Below are positions 8,248 through 16,208 of a DNA stretch of 56,378 bases, piece by piece (the first letter of the stretch is position 1; every line of letters starts with the position of its first letter). The notes beneath the pieces were generated by a model. That model was given only the letters and a program-made list of their open reading frames with translations, was not told the origin of the DNA and made no database searches. Location: NCBI RefSeq assembly GCF_004341385.1, contig NZ_SLXE01000018.1, forward strand, positions 1 to 56,378. The letters are read 5' to 3'. The stretch is from Uruburuella suis. GTDB lineage: Bacteria > Pseudomonadota > Gammaproteobacteria > Burkholderiales > Neisseriaceae. A program made the translations under genes and the position numbers.

Positions 8248-8910
8248 ATGGATTTGGGCATGCAGATCAGCAAGCTGATTTTGGCTTTTATGGTGCTGAT
8301 CAACCCTTTTGGCGCTTTGTCGATCTTTCTCGACCTTACCCGCAACAACAGCACCAAAGAGCGGCGCAAAGTGGCGCAAATCGCCTCGTTTACCGTGTTG
8401 GTCACCATCTGCATCTTCACCCTTTCCGGCGGCGCATTGCTCAAACTTTTGGGCATCAGTGTGGGTTCGTTTCAGGTGGGCGGCGGCATTTTGGTGCTGC
8501 TGATTGCCATTTCGATGATGAACGGCAACAACAATCCGGCCAAACCCGATGTGGGCATTAAAGAGAGCAACGAAATCACCATCCAGCCGGGCAAATCCAG
8601 CCAAATCGGCGCCATTGCCGTGGTGCCGCTGGCCATTCCGATGATGATAGGCCCCGGCGGCATTTCTACCGTGGTGATTTATGCTTCGGCCGCCAAAGAT
8701 TATCAAGACACCCTCTCCATTCTCGCCGCCGGCTTTTTAATCAGCCTGATTTGCTACCTTATCCTGATGGCAGCGGCCAGAGTGAGCAAATGGCTGGGGG
8801 AAACCGGCCTCACCATCCTCAACCGCATCATGGGCATGCTGCTGGCGGCGGTGTCGATAGAAATTATCGTGGCCGGCCTGAAAAATCTGTTTCCGCAACT
8901 AATCGGCTGA
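8248..8910 (+). CDS. MarC-family integral membrane protein
   Basis: A 220-residue protein with about six membrane segments and the family's conserved stretches (FMVLINPFGALSIFL near the start; AVVPLAIPMMIGPGGISTV in the middle). MarC/UPF0056 proteins have no firmly established function; an earlier link to multiple antibiotic resistance was withdrawn. AAAGGA precedes the ATG. It follows rodA by 15 bp and is followed by a strong hairpin, so it is probably the last gene of the mre transcript. Confidence 0.88.
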   Translation: MDLGMQISKLILAFMVLINPFGALSIFLDLTRNNSTKERRKVAQIASFTVLVTICIFTLSGGALLKLLGISVGSFQVGGGILVLLIAISMMNGNNNPAKPDVGIKESNEITIQPGKSSQIGAIAVVPLAIPMMIGPGGISTVVIYASAAKDYQDTLSILAAGFLISLICYLILMAAARVSKWLGETGLTILNRIMGMLLAAVSIEIIVAGLKNLFPQLIG

Positions 8911-8921
8911 TGCGTGCGCTG

Positions 8922-8967
8922 AAAAACATGAGGCCGTCTGAAAGCTTTCAGACGGCCTCATGTTTTT
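8922..8967. terminator. Terminator after marC (46-bp perfect palindrome)
   Basis: Two DUS copies form a perfect palindrome centred on AGCT at 8943-8946, with A-runs and T-runs at the edges and seven Ts at 8963-8969. It ends the mre transcript. Confidence 0.85.
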
Positions 8968-9090
8968 TTGTGGCACAGAGGACATGATATTTCGTTATCA
9001 TTCATTGAAATTGCGTTCAGACGGCCTGCACGAAAACCCGCCACATCAGCTATAATCAAGCTTTATCCGCCCACCGCTTTCGGAGCCGCC

Positions 9091-9993
9091 ATGTTTGACC
9101 AAGCCGCCCAAGAATTCACCACCCTGCGCGACCTTTTGCGCTTTGCCGTGAGCCGTTTCAACGAAGCCGGGCTGTTTTTCGGCCACGGCAGCGACAACGC
9201 CCATGATGAAGCCGCCTATCTGATTTTGCACACCCTCAACCTGCCGCTCGACACGCTCGAACCTTATCTCGATGCCAAACTTTTAGCCGAAGAAAAGCAA
9301 GATCTTCTCGATTTGATTGCCCGCCGCGTCAACGAGCGCATACCGGTAGCCTATCTCACCAACCAAGCCTGGCAGGGCGATTTTGATTTTTATGTGGATG
9401 AGCGCGTGATTGTGCCGCGCTCATTTGTGCACGAGCTTTTGGGCGAGCCCTTGGCACCGTGGATCGAACACCCCGAGCTGGTACACCGCGCGCTGGATTT
9501 ATGCACCGGCAGCGGCTGCTTGGCCATTCAAATGGCGCACCATTATCCCGATGCCCAAATCGATGCCGTCGATTTAAGCCTAGATGCGCTGGAAGTGGCG
9601 GCCATCAATGTGGAAGACTACGGCCTCGAAAACCGCATCAACCTGATTCACACCGATTTGTTTGAAGGGCTGGAAGAGACTTACGATTTAATCGTGTCCA
9701 ACCCGCCTTATGTCGATGCCGAATCGGTCGATACCTTGCCCGAAGAATACCTGCACGAGCCTGAGCTTGCGCTGGGCAGCGGCGACGACGGCCTCGATGC
9801 CACCCGCGAAATCCTCTTGCAGGCGGCCAAACACCTCAATCCCAAAGGCGTGTTGCTGGTGGAAATCGGCCACAACCGCGATGTGCTCGAGGCCGCTTAT
9901 CCCGAGCTGCCGTTTACCTGGCTGGAAACCAGCGGCGGCGATGGTTTTGTGTTTCTGCTTACCCGCGAGCAGCTGCTGGGCGAAGAAAGCTGA
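9091..9993 (+). CDS. prmB: Ribosomal protein L3 glutamine N5-methyltransferase
   Basis: A 300-residue class I SAM-dependent methyltransferase that methylates a glutamine of ribosomal protein L3. The SAM-binding motif is DLCTGSGCLAIQMA and the catalytic motif is NPPYVDAE, as in the PrmB/PrmC/HemK group; PrmB is favoured by the EHPELVHRALDLCTGSG context and length. The ATG at 9091 follows GGAG. The reading frame stays open upstream to 8968, but that stretch holds terminator and DUS sequence and is unlikely to be translated. A DUS hairpin follows. Confidence 0.92.
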   Translation: MFDQAAQEFTTLRDLLRFAVSRFNEAGLFFGHGSDNAHDEAAYLILHTLNLPLDTLEPYLDAKLLAEEKQDLLDLIARRVNERIPVAYLTNQAWQGDFDFYVDERVIVPRSFVHELLGEPLAPWIEHPELVHRALDLCTGSGCLAIQMAHHYPDAQIDAVDLSLDALEVAAINVEDYGLENRINLIHTDLFEGLEETYDLIVSNPPYVDAESVDTLPEEYLHEPELALGSGDDGLDATREILLQAAKHLNPKGVLLVEIGHNRDVLEAAYPELPFTWLETSGGDGFVFLLTREQLLGEES

Positions 9994-10010
9994 TAGATTA
10001 AATTAATCAA

Positions 10011-10050
10011 ATCAAAGGCCGTCTGAAAACTTTTTCAGACGGCCTTTGAT
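10011..10050. terminator. Terminator after prmB
   Basis: An inverted DUS pair extended to ATCAAAGGCCGTCTGAAAA and its complement, with a two- to three-base loop. A family-B MITE begins at its right edge, with TGA at 10047-10049 as the likely target. Confidence 0.75.
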
Positions 10051-10207
10051 ACCAATTCAAAAAAATAACCTTACAAAATAAAAGCAGTTCGGCAACATCA
10101 TCCGTGTAGGTCGGATTCTTGAATCCGACGTTTGGCCAACGGCCAAAACGATGTTCGTGCCTTGTTCTGCGAACAAGTGTCGGATTCGAGAATCCGACCT
10201 ACAGGCT
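10050..10207. mobile_element. Family-B MITE, long form, right end missing
   Basis: Starts TACCAATTCAAAAAAATAA and is nearly identical to 395-552, including the GTAGGTCGGATTC / GAATCCGACCTAC arms (about 10106-10202). The right inverted repeat is absent; after 10207 the sequence runs into a DUS-like stretch. A fragment resembling the repeat at 55297 (TATCATGGCACGATTTAAA) lies at about 10228-10246. Confidence 0.65.
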
Positions 10208-10299
10208 GCTTTTTCAGGCGGCCTTTTTATCATGGCACGATTTAAATCAGATAAGCGTTTTTTTGGAGTAATCCACGCTTGTTCAACAGATTGATTTCA

Positions 10300-10446
10300 T
10301 AGTAAAATGCAAGAAAAAGTGACACGGAACACCATTTTACAGCGGCGTAGGTCGGGTTGATAAACCCAACGTTTCAGACGGCTTGTAGATTGGTTGGGTT
10401 TGCAACCCAACCTACCCGCTGTATCAGTTTTTTATACATTTCACTA
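10300..10446. mobile_element. Family-C MITE-like element
   Basis: The left end TAGTAAAATGCAAGAAAAAG and the complement of the right end, TAGTGAAATGTATAAAAAAC, are imperfect inverted repeats of about 24 bases. The body contains GTAGGTCGGGTT...AACCC and GGTTGGGTTTGCAACCCAACC hairpins and one DUS. It is non-coding. The arms resemble those inside the long family-B elements, suggesting a shared core module. Together with the family-B remnant it fills the 9994-10545 gap, where I see no gene. Confidence 0.5.
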
Positions 10447-10492
10447 TATAAAATCATTGGGGTTTTACTGGGTTGCGCCTAAGTGAAACAAA

Positions 10493-10526
10493 CAAGGCCG
10501 TCTGAAAACTTTTTCAGACGGCCTTG
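10493..10526. terminator. Terminator after prfC
   Basis: CAAGGCCGTCTGAAAA pairs with TTTTCAGACGGCCTTG around a tiny loop, 20 bp beyond the prfC stop codon. Confidence 0.75.
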
Positions 10527-10545
10527 CTGGTTTTACACAACCGCA

Positions 10546-12144
10546 TCAGTCATTTAAATTCACTGCATGCTCGCGCGTTTCGTGGAACACAATATCCGGC
10601 CAACGCTCTTGCGTTAAACCCAAATTCACACGATTGGGCGCCAGATAAGCCAGGTTGCCACCGGCATCAATCGACAAATTGCCGGCGTTGGCTTTTTCAA
10701 ATTCGGCCAGTTTTTTCTTATCGTCGCACGACACCCAGCGTGCCGACCAAATGCTGGCGGAATCAAACACCGCTTCCACGCCGTATTCCGCTGCCAGCCG
10801 CGCGGTCACCACCTCAAACTGCAACACGCCCACCGCGCCCAAAATCAAATCGGCGCCCGAATGCGGTTTAAACACCTGCACCGCGCCCTCTTCGCCCAGC
10901 TGCTGCAAGCCTTTTTGCAATTGCTTCATTTTCAGCGGATTTTTAATGCGCACGCTGCGGAACAATTCCGGCGCGAAAAACGGAATGCCGGTAAACGCCA
11001 GCTGCTCGCCCTCGGAAAAACTGTCGCCAATCTGAATATTGCCGTGGTTGGGAATGCCGATAATGTCGCCGGCATAAGCCTCTTCCACCAGCTCGCGGTC
11101 GTGCGACATAAACGTCACCACGCTGGAAGCGGCAATATCGCGGTTGATGCGCAAATGCTTCATCTTCATGCCGCGCTCGAAGCGCCCCGAGCACACACGC
11201 AAAAAAGCAATACGGTCGCGGTGCTTCGGATCCATATTGGCCTGGATTTTAAACACAAAACCGGAAAATTTCTCTTCATCGGGCATCACTTCGCGCACGG
11301 TGGCATCGCGCCCTTTCGGCGCCGGTGCCCAATCAATCAGCGAATTTAAAATTTCCTGAATGCCGAAATTATTGATGGCCGAGCCGAAAAACACCGGCGT
11401 GAGCTCGCCCGCCAAAAAAGCTTCTAAATCGAATTCGTTGGAAGCCGCCTGCACCAGCTCGATTTCAGCGCGCAAGTTATCCATATCGAGCGGAAACAAT
11501 TCATCCAGGCGCGGATTATCAATGCCAGAAATCACTTCAAATTCGTGCGGCAGCTTTTCGCCGCCCGCTTCAAACAAATACACCTCATCGTTCAAAATCG
11601 AATACACGCCTTTGAAATTTTTGCCCATGCCGATCGGCCAAGTTACCGGTGCGCAGCGGATTTGCAGCACGCTTTCCACCTCATCGAGCAATTCGAGCGA
11701 ATCACGCACCTCGCGGTCGTATTTGTTCATAAAAGTAACAATCGGCGTGTTGCGCAAACGGCACACGTTCAAAAGCTTGATGGTTTGCGCTTCTACACCT
11801 TTTGCCGCATCAATCACCATCAAAGCGCTGTCTACCGCAGTGAGCACACGATAAGTGTCTTCCGAAAAATCTTGGTGGCCGGGTGTGTCGAGCAGATTCA
11901 CCGTGTGGTCGTGATACTCAAACTGCATCACCGATGAAGCCACCGAAATGCCGCGCTGCTTCTCGATTTCCATCCAGTCGGAAGTGGCGAATTTGCCGCT
12001 TTTTTTGCCTTTCACCGTGCCCGCGCTCTGAATCGCGCCCGAAAAAAGCAACAGCTTTTCCGTGAGCGTGGTTTTGCCCGCATCGGGGTGGGAAATAATG
12101 GCAAAAGTGCGGCGGTGGCGCACCTGTTCGGGGATATTGGACAT
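10546..12144 (-). CDS. prfC: Peptide chain release factor 3
   Basis: A 532-residue translational GTPase that recycles RF1/RF2 from the ribosome after termination. GTPase motifs are present: P-loop SHPDAGKT (18-25), DTPGHQDF (G3), and NKYD (G4, with Tyr where many RF3 proteins have Leu). Length and domain order (G domain, beta-barrel, C-terminal domain) match RF3 rather than EF-G. A TGGAAA-17-TATAAT promoter lies about 70-95 bp upstream. It is monocistronic, with DUS hairpins on both sides. Confidence 0.96.
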   Translation of the reverse strand: MSNIPEQVRHRRTFAIISHPDAGKTTLTEKLLLFSGAIQSAGTVKGKKSGKFATSDWMEIEKQRGISVASSVMQFEYHDHTVNLLDTPGHQDFSEDTYRVLTAVDSALMVIDAAKGVEAQTIKLLNVCRLRNTPIVTFMNKYDREVRDSLELLDEVESVLQIRCAPVTWPIGMGKNFKGVYSILNDEVYLFEAGGEKLPHEFEVISGIDNPRLDELFPLDMDNLRAEIELVQAASNEFDLEAFLAGELTPVFFGSAINNFGIQEILNSLIDWAPAPKGRDATVREVMPDEEKFSGFVFKIQANMDPKHRDRIAFLRVCSGRFERGMKMKHLRINRDIAASSVVTFMSHDRELVEEAYAGDIIGIPNHGNIQIGDSFSEGEQLAFTGIPFFAPELFRSVRIKNPLKMKQLQKGLQQLGEEGAVQVFKPHSGADLILGAVGVLQFEVVTARLAAEYGVEAVFDSASIWSARWVSCDDKKKLAEFEKANAGNLSIDAGGNLAYLAPNRVNLGLTQERWPDIVFHETREHAVNLND

Positions 12145-12210
12145 AATCGCTCGTTTATTCTGATGGATTTCAGACGGCCTATAGGCACCGCCTAATCATT
12201 AAGAGGCGTG

Positions 12211-12239
12211 ATTATACAGAAAAACACTTTGTTTTTCCA
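12211..12239 (-). promoter_or_regulatory. Candidate sigma-70 promoter for prfC
   Basis: On the minus strand: -35 TGGAAA (12239-12234), a 17-base spacer, and a perfect TATAAT (12216-12211). Confidence 0.55.
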
Positions 12240-12249
12240 TGAACTTAAA

Positions 12250-12287
12250 GCGGCAGGCCGTCTGAAAACATTCAGACGGCCTGCCGC
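12250..12287. terminator. Inverted DUS pair upstream of prfC
   Basis: GCGGCAGGCCGTCTGAA pairs perfectly with its complement across a four-base loop. No gene reads into it from the left, so it may insulate the surface-protein gene at 12768 from prfC, or only serve uptake. Confidence 0.5.
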
Positions 12288-12767
12288 ATCAAAATCATCA
12301 AACCACTCACTTCGACCACGCCTTCCACTCAAACATCATGTGTAAAAACCATTCGCCCAAAACGCATGCTCCTGATGCGTCTGCAAACGCGCCTTTTCAC
12401 TTACCCAACTTGAATAATACCCACTTTGGGAAATAAAAACTTATTTAAAATAACAAAGTATAAAATAACTATTGTCATAATTATATTTATTATGATACTT
12501 TGCAATTCATAACAATATGGAAAGGGCATATGCATTCAGATTATCGATATGCATATTAATGAGATTAACACGGCGTTTCTGACTTTGCTCACCATGGCAA
12601 CCGCCAAGTTACCAAAATGCATTAAAGAAGCCAATTAAAGTAGATACTTTGTTTTTCTTTTTTTGCATCAAAAATCATCATGGCCTTATTTCACTATAAA
12701 TAAAAAATCATTCAATTTGTATTAGTTTATTTTTATCAAACACAATTATTTTACGGAATTTAACAAA
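12288..12767 (+). other. AT-rich non-coding leader of the large surface protein
   Basis: From about 12400 the sequence is far richer in A+T than its surroundings and has no gene-sized ORF. At 12528-12551 an inverted repeat built on ATATGCAT encloses a nine-codon ORF (ATG at 12531) preceded by GGAAAGGG. I could not fix a promoter. The composition is typical of sites bound by nucleoid proteins or of horizontally acquired surface-gene leaders. Confidence 0.4.
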
Positions 12768-15700
12768 ATGGCAAAACAATTCACAATCTCACTTAACAAA
12801 GTAATGGCAAACCACGCGGCCACAGTTGAAAATCTGGGCCGCTATCATTTGTCTACCGGGCAAAACCAACCCTTGAAAATACAGGTAAGCAATCTCGATA
12901 ACGCTTACTACCAATTGGCCGACGCCGAAACTGGGCTCGCGCCCGAACAGGCTGCTTTTACGCGGGTAAACGATGATTTGCACATCAGCTTTGAGGAAGC
13001 CGGCACCGGCCAAACCGATTTAATCATCGAAAATTATTACGCCCCCCTCTCCGCCAACAACAAACCGCCTGTGGTCGGCATGCAGCAAAACGGCGCACTG
13101 GCCGCTTATCCTGAAGCACCTGCCACAGATCCTTTGCTGGCCGAGCAAGTGATGGCCGCCACCCAACCCGCATCAGGTTCCAGCAAAATTCTTGCCGTGC
13201 TTGGCGGCATCGCAGGCGCAGGCCTGCTCGGCGCGGCTGCGGGCGGTGGTGGTGGCGGTGGTGGCAGCGACAATTCTGCTCCGGTGCCCGGCAAACCTGC
13301 GGTTGAAGAAAAACCTGTGGTTGAAGAGAAACCTGTGGTTGAAGAAAAACCCGTGGTTGAAGAAAAACCCGTGGTTGAAGAGAAACCCGTGGTTGAAGAG
13401 AAACCCGTGGTTGAAGAGAAACCTGTGGTTGAAGAGAAACCTGTGGTTGAAGAGAAACCTGTGGTTGAAGAGAAACCTGTGGTTGAAGAGAAACCTGTGG
13501 TTGAAGAGAAACCCGTGGTTGAAGAGAAACCTGTGGTTGAAGAAAAACCTGTGGTTGAAGAAAAACCCGTGGTTGAAGAAAAACCCGTGGTTGAAGAAAA
13601 ACCCGTGGCTGAAGAAAAACCCGTGGTTGAAGAAAAACCTGTGGTTGAAGAAAAACCCGTGGTTGAAGAAAAACCCGTGGTTGAAGAGAAACCCGTGGTT
13701 GAAGAAAAACCCGTGGTTGAAGAGAAACCTGTGGTTGAAGAGAAACCTGTGGTTGAAGAGAAACCTGTGGTTGAAGAGAAACCTGTGGTTGAAGAGAAGC
13801 CCGTGGTTGAAGAGAAACCTGTGGTTGAAGAAAAACCCGTGGTTGAAGAAAAGCCCGTGGTTGAAGAAAAGCCTGTGGTTGAAGAAAAGCCTGTGGTTGA
13901 AGAAAAGCCTGTGGTTGAAGAAAAGCCTGTGGTTGAAGAAAAACCTGTGGTTGAAGAAAAGCCTGTGGTTGAAGAAAAACCTTCAGATCCCATACCCAAC
14001 GGGCAAGACGAAGGCCGTCCGGGCGCATTCGGCGACTACATGGTTTATCAGCACGCCACCTATGGCACTTATATTGATGCGCGCGAATTCGGCACCGACA
14101 CCAGCGGCGAAACCGACAGCCTCGCTGCCATCAATGCAGCGCTGGCCGCAGCGCACCAAGAAGGTGCGGCGGTGTATCTGCACGGCTCGTTGAAAATTTC
14201 CGATCAAATCGTGCTCAACAGCAATAATCAAGGCGTTACCGGCCTGTTTGGCGATGGCATGGGCAACACCACTATTTCGTTTGATAAAGCACAAACCGGC
14301 TTGTTCAACCCCAACACCAATGAAGACGACATCCGAGCTTTCGCCGGTATTTTGATTGACGGCCAAAGCAATAAAACCATTGCCGATTTATCGGTGGAAT
14401 ACACCAATAAAGATGACTTTTACCGCCCGGGTGACAGCTATTTCGGCAAAGTGAGCGGCATTTTGGTCAACGATTCAGACAACACTTTAATCAGTAAAGT
14501 AGAGGTTTCCGGTGCCAACCGCGCCGGCGTAAATTTCACCTCTACCCAGGCGCTGCAAAAAGATCCCGAAGGCAAAGGCCTTTCCTATAAAGGGCGCTTA
14601 TATAGAAACGAAGTGGATGAAACCTACGAAAATCTGCCGCTGGGTGAAAACAACCGCCTGATCGACAGCCATCTGCACCACAACCGCGTGGCCGGTGCAT
14701 TGGTTTCCTATCAAAAAGATTTTGTTGCAGACAACAACTATCTGGCCTGGAACGGCCATGAGGCAGACGGTGGCACAGGCTACGGCATCACCGCCATGGC
14801 AGGCAGCTATAACTTTGGCGTAACCTTCACAAACAACACCACCGATCACAACTACCGCAAAGGTCTGGATGTGCACGATGGCAACGATATTTTGATTGAA
14901 AACAACACTGCCATTGGCGACCGCCTCTACGGCATTGCTGTGTATAACCGCCAATTCACGATGGATAATGTCAAAATCATCAACAACACCATTAAACAAG
15001 ATCCGGATTTCCGCTTGGAAACCGATGACAACCCGCGCCTCACTTATCACGGCTATTCCGGCATCCAAGTGCAAACCAACGCCCAGTTTAAAGAGCTGAA
15101 AAGTGCCGACGCCGGTCATTTTGAAATTCGCGGCAACACCATCGAAAATCTGACTCTGTATAAAAATTCCGTGCAAACTTATGGCATCGAATTTCGCAAC
15201 CATGAGCAGAAAATGCATTACACGTTGGATATTGCTGAAAATAAAATCATCGGCGAATCCAGCAAATACATGATTGCCATCATCAACAACACCAAAAATC
15301 TGGTTAGTGGCGAAAATGGCTTGGGCTCAGGCACCATCAATATCATCGATAACTATGGCGATATCGGCACCATCGCCGCCGGCACCATGCCGATTTTTAT
15401 CAACGAACACAACAACAACGGCCAGTTGCGCGGCGTAGTAACCGTAGATGGCAATTACATTAAAGTGCGGGAAAATTCCGATGGCAGCATCGAAGCCATC
15501 CAAATGATAGGCAACGCCGAGAGCTACAACATCACCAACAACACGTTTGAGTTGCACGGCAATATGAACAACGCCATTGTCAGCCTTCACGGCCGTGCCG
15601 GCGATGAGAAGCCCTTGCTATATGTGGTTGACAATGAAATCTTGACCGATCGCAACGCGTTTTACCGCGGCTGGATAGAACATGTCAAAGCCGATGTTTA

Positions 15701-16124
15701 TGCCGATGACAACACTCATAATAGCGACGCGATTATTGCAGTCAAGTCCGTTCAAAATCCTGTTGTCGAGCCCCTGCTGTCCGCCACCAGCCTGAGCCTC
15801 GATATCGGCACCGACACCTTGGTGAGCAGCAAAACCGCTGCAGTCAAATTGCTGGCCGCTTCATCAGACGATGCCGACGCCGCTGGCAAAACCGTGTTGG
15901 ATTCCGCAAGCGACGAGCATGCAGACAAGCTGGTGCTGGGCGACACTTTGGTGCTGTCTGATCTGCTCTCCACCACCACGCTTGATTTATCCGGCGCGTT
16001 GGGCGAGCACAGCAGCAGCGGCTTGGGCACGGTGGCGTTTACCGCACCGGCGGAATACGGCGCTTCGCTGATTACGGTAGATGACACTATCCAGCACGAT
16101 GCGAACACCGCCGCCATCTTATAA
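12768..16124 (+). CDS. Large putative secreted/surface protein: BapA-like N-terminus, 38 VEEKPV repeats, beta-helix domain
   Basis: 1118 residues. Residues 1-130 resemble the prefix domain of BapA-type biofilm adhesins (DDLHISFEEAGTGQTDLIIENYY). A Gly/Ala hydrophobic segment and eight glycines follow (about 144-170). Residues 178-405 are 38 copies of a VVEEKP hexapeptide. Residues about 415-1000 look like a right-handed beta-helix: a pectate-lyase-type opening (YGTYIDAREFGTDTSGETDS), then many NNT / DNNY / ILIENN turns and a GLDVHDG segment. The final 115 residues are Ser/Asp/Leu-rich and could hold a type I secretion signal. No Sec signal is seen. Secretion genes are not nearby. Function unknown; adhesion or polysaccharide binding/modification is inference. 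The start has only a weak GGAA site. Confidence 0.8.
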   Translation: MAKQFTISLNKVMANHAATVENLGRYHLSTGQNQPLKIQVSNLDNAYYQLADAETGLAPEQAAFTRVNDDLHISFEEAGTGQTDLIIENYYAPLSANNKPPVVGMQQNGALAAYPEAPATDPLLAEQVMAATQPASGSSKILAVLGGIAGAGLLGAAAGGGGGGGGSDNSAPVPGKPAVEEKPVVEEKPVVEEKPVVEEKPVVEEKPVVEEKPVVEEKPVVEEKPVVEEKPVVEEKPVVEEKPVVEEKPVVEEKPVVEEKPVVEEKPVVEEKPVVEEKPVAEEKPVVEEKPVVEEKPVVEEKPVVEEKPVVEEKPVVEEKPVVEEKPVVEEKPVVEEKPVVEEKPVVEEKPVVEEKPVVEEKPVVEEKPVVEEKPVVEEKPVVEEKPVVEEKPVVEEKPVVEEKPSDPIPNGQDEGRPGAFGDYMVYQHATYGTYIDAREFGTDTSGETDSLAAINAALAAAHQEGAAVYLHGSLKISDQIVLNSNNQGVTGLFGDGMGNTTISFDKAQTGLFNPNTNEDDIRAFAGILIDGQSNKTIADLSVEYTNKDDFYRPGDSYFGKVSGILVNDSDNTLISKVEVSGANRAGVNFTSTQALQKDPEGKGLSYKGRLYRNEVDETYENLPLGENNRLIDSHLHHNRVAGALVSYQKDFVADNNYLAWNGHEADGGTGYGITAMAGSYNFGVTFTNNTTDHNYRKGLDVHDGNDILIENNTAIGDRLYGIAVYNRQFTMDNVKIINNTIKQDPDFRLETDDNPRLTYHGYSGIQVQTNAQFKELKSADAGHFEIRGNTIENLTLYKNSVQTYGIEFRNHEQKMHYTLDIAENKIIGESSKYMIAIINNTKNLVSGENGLGSGTINIIDNYGDIGTIAAGTMPIFINEHNNNGQLRGVVTVDGNYIKVRENSDGSIEAIQMIGNAESYNITNNTFELHGNMNNAIVSLHGRAGDEKPLLYVVDNEILTDRNAFYRGWIEHVKADVYADDNTHNSDAIIAVKSVQNPVVEPLLSATSLSLDIGTDTLVSSKTAAVKLLAASSDDADAAGKTVLDSASDEHADKLVLGDTLVLSDLLSTTTLDLSGALGEHSSSGLGTVAFTAPAEYGASLITVDDTIQHDANTAAIL
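13299..13982 (+). repeat. 38 tandem 18-bp coding repeats
   Basis: 684 bp made of exactly 38 in-frame units of (G)TGGTTGAAGARAARCCY. Almost all differences are synonymous third-base changes (GAA/GAG, AAA/AAG, CCT/CCC); the protein changes are Ala for Val in the first unit and one internal VAEEKP unit. Because the unit is a multiple of three, other frames are also open here and give false ORFs on both strands. Confidence 0.97.
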
Positions 16125-16156
16125 GCCAAACCTTTTCTTTTAACTTTTTCAAATCA

Positions 16157-16195
16157 AACAAAGGCCGTCTGAAACTCTTTCAGACGGCCTTTGTT
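16157..16195. terminator. Bidirectional terminator
   Basis: An 18-bp stem (AACAAAGGCCGTCTGAAA and complement) with a three-base loop lies between the converging surface-protein gene and the deacetylase-family gene. Confidence 0.8.
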
Positions 16196-16208
16196 GTTCA
16201 TTTTCTAT

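Noticed and set aside
8968..9090. N-terminal extension of prmB
   Set aside because: The stretch holds the tail of a terminator and a DUS; the ATG at 9091 has a GGAG site and gives the normal family length.
13299..13982. CRISPR-like regular repeat array
   Set aside because: Units are contiguous 18-mers without spacers, in frame inside a large protein gene.
13024..14193. Three further long open frames across the 18-bp repeat array on both strands
   Set aside because: The repeat unit is a multiple of three, so every frame stays open; they encode simple repeats with no start signals.
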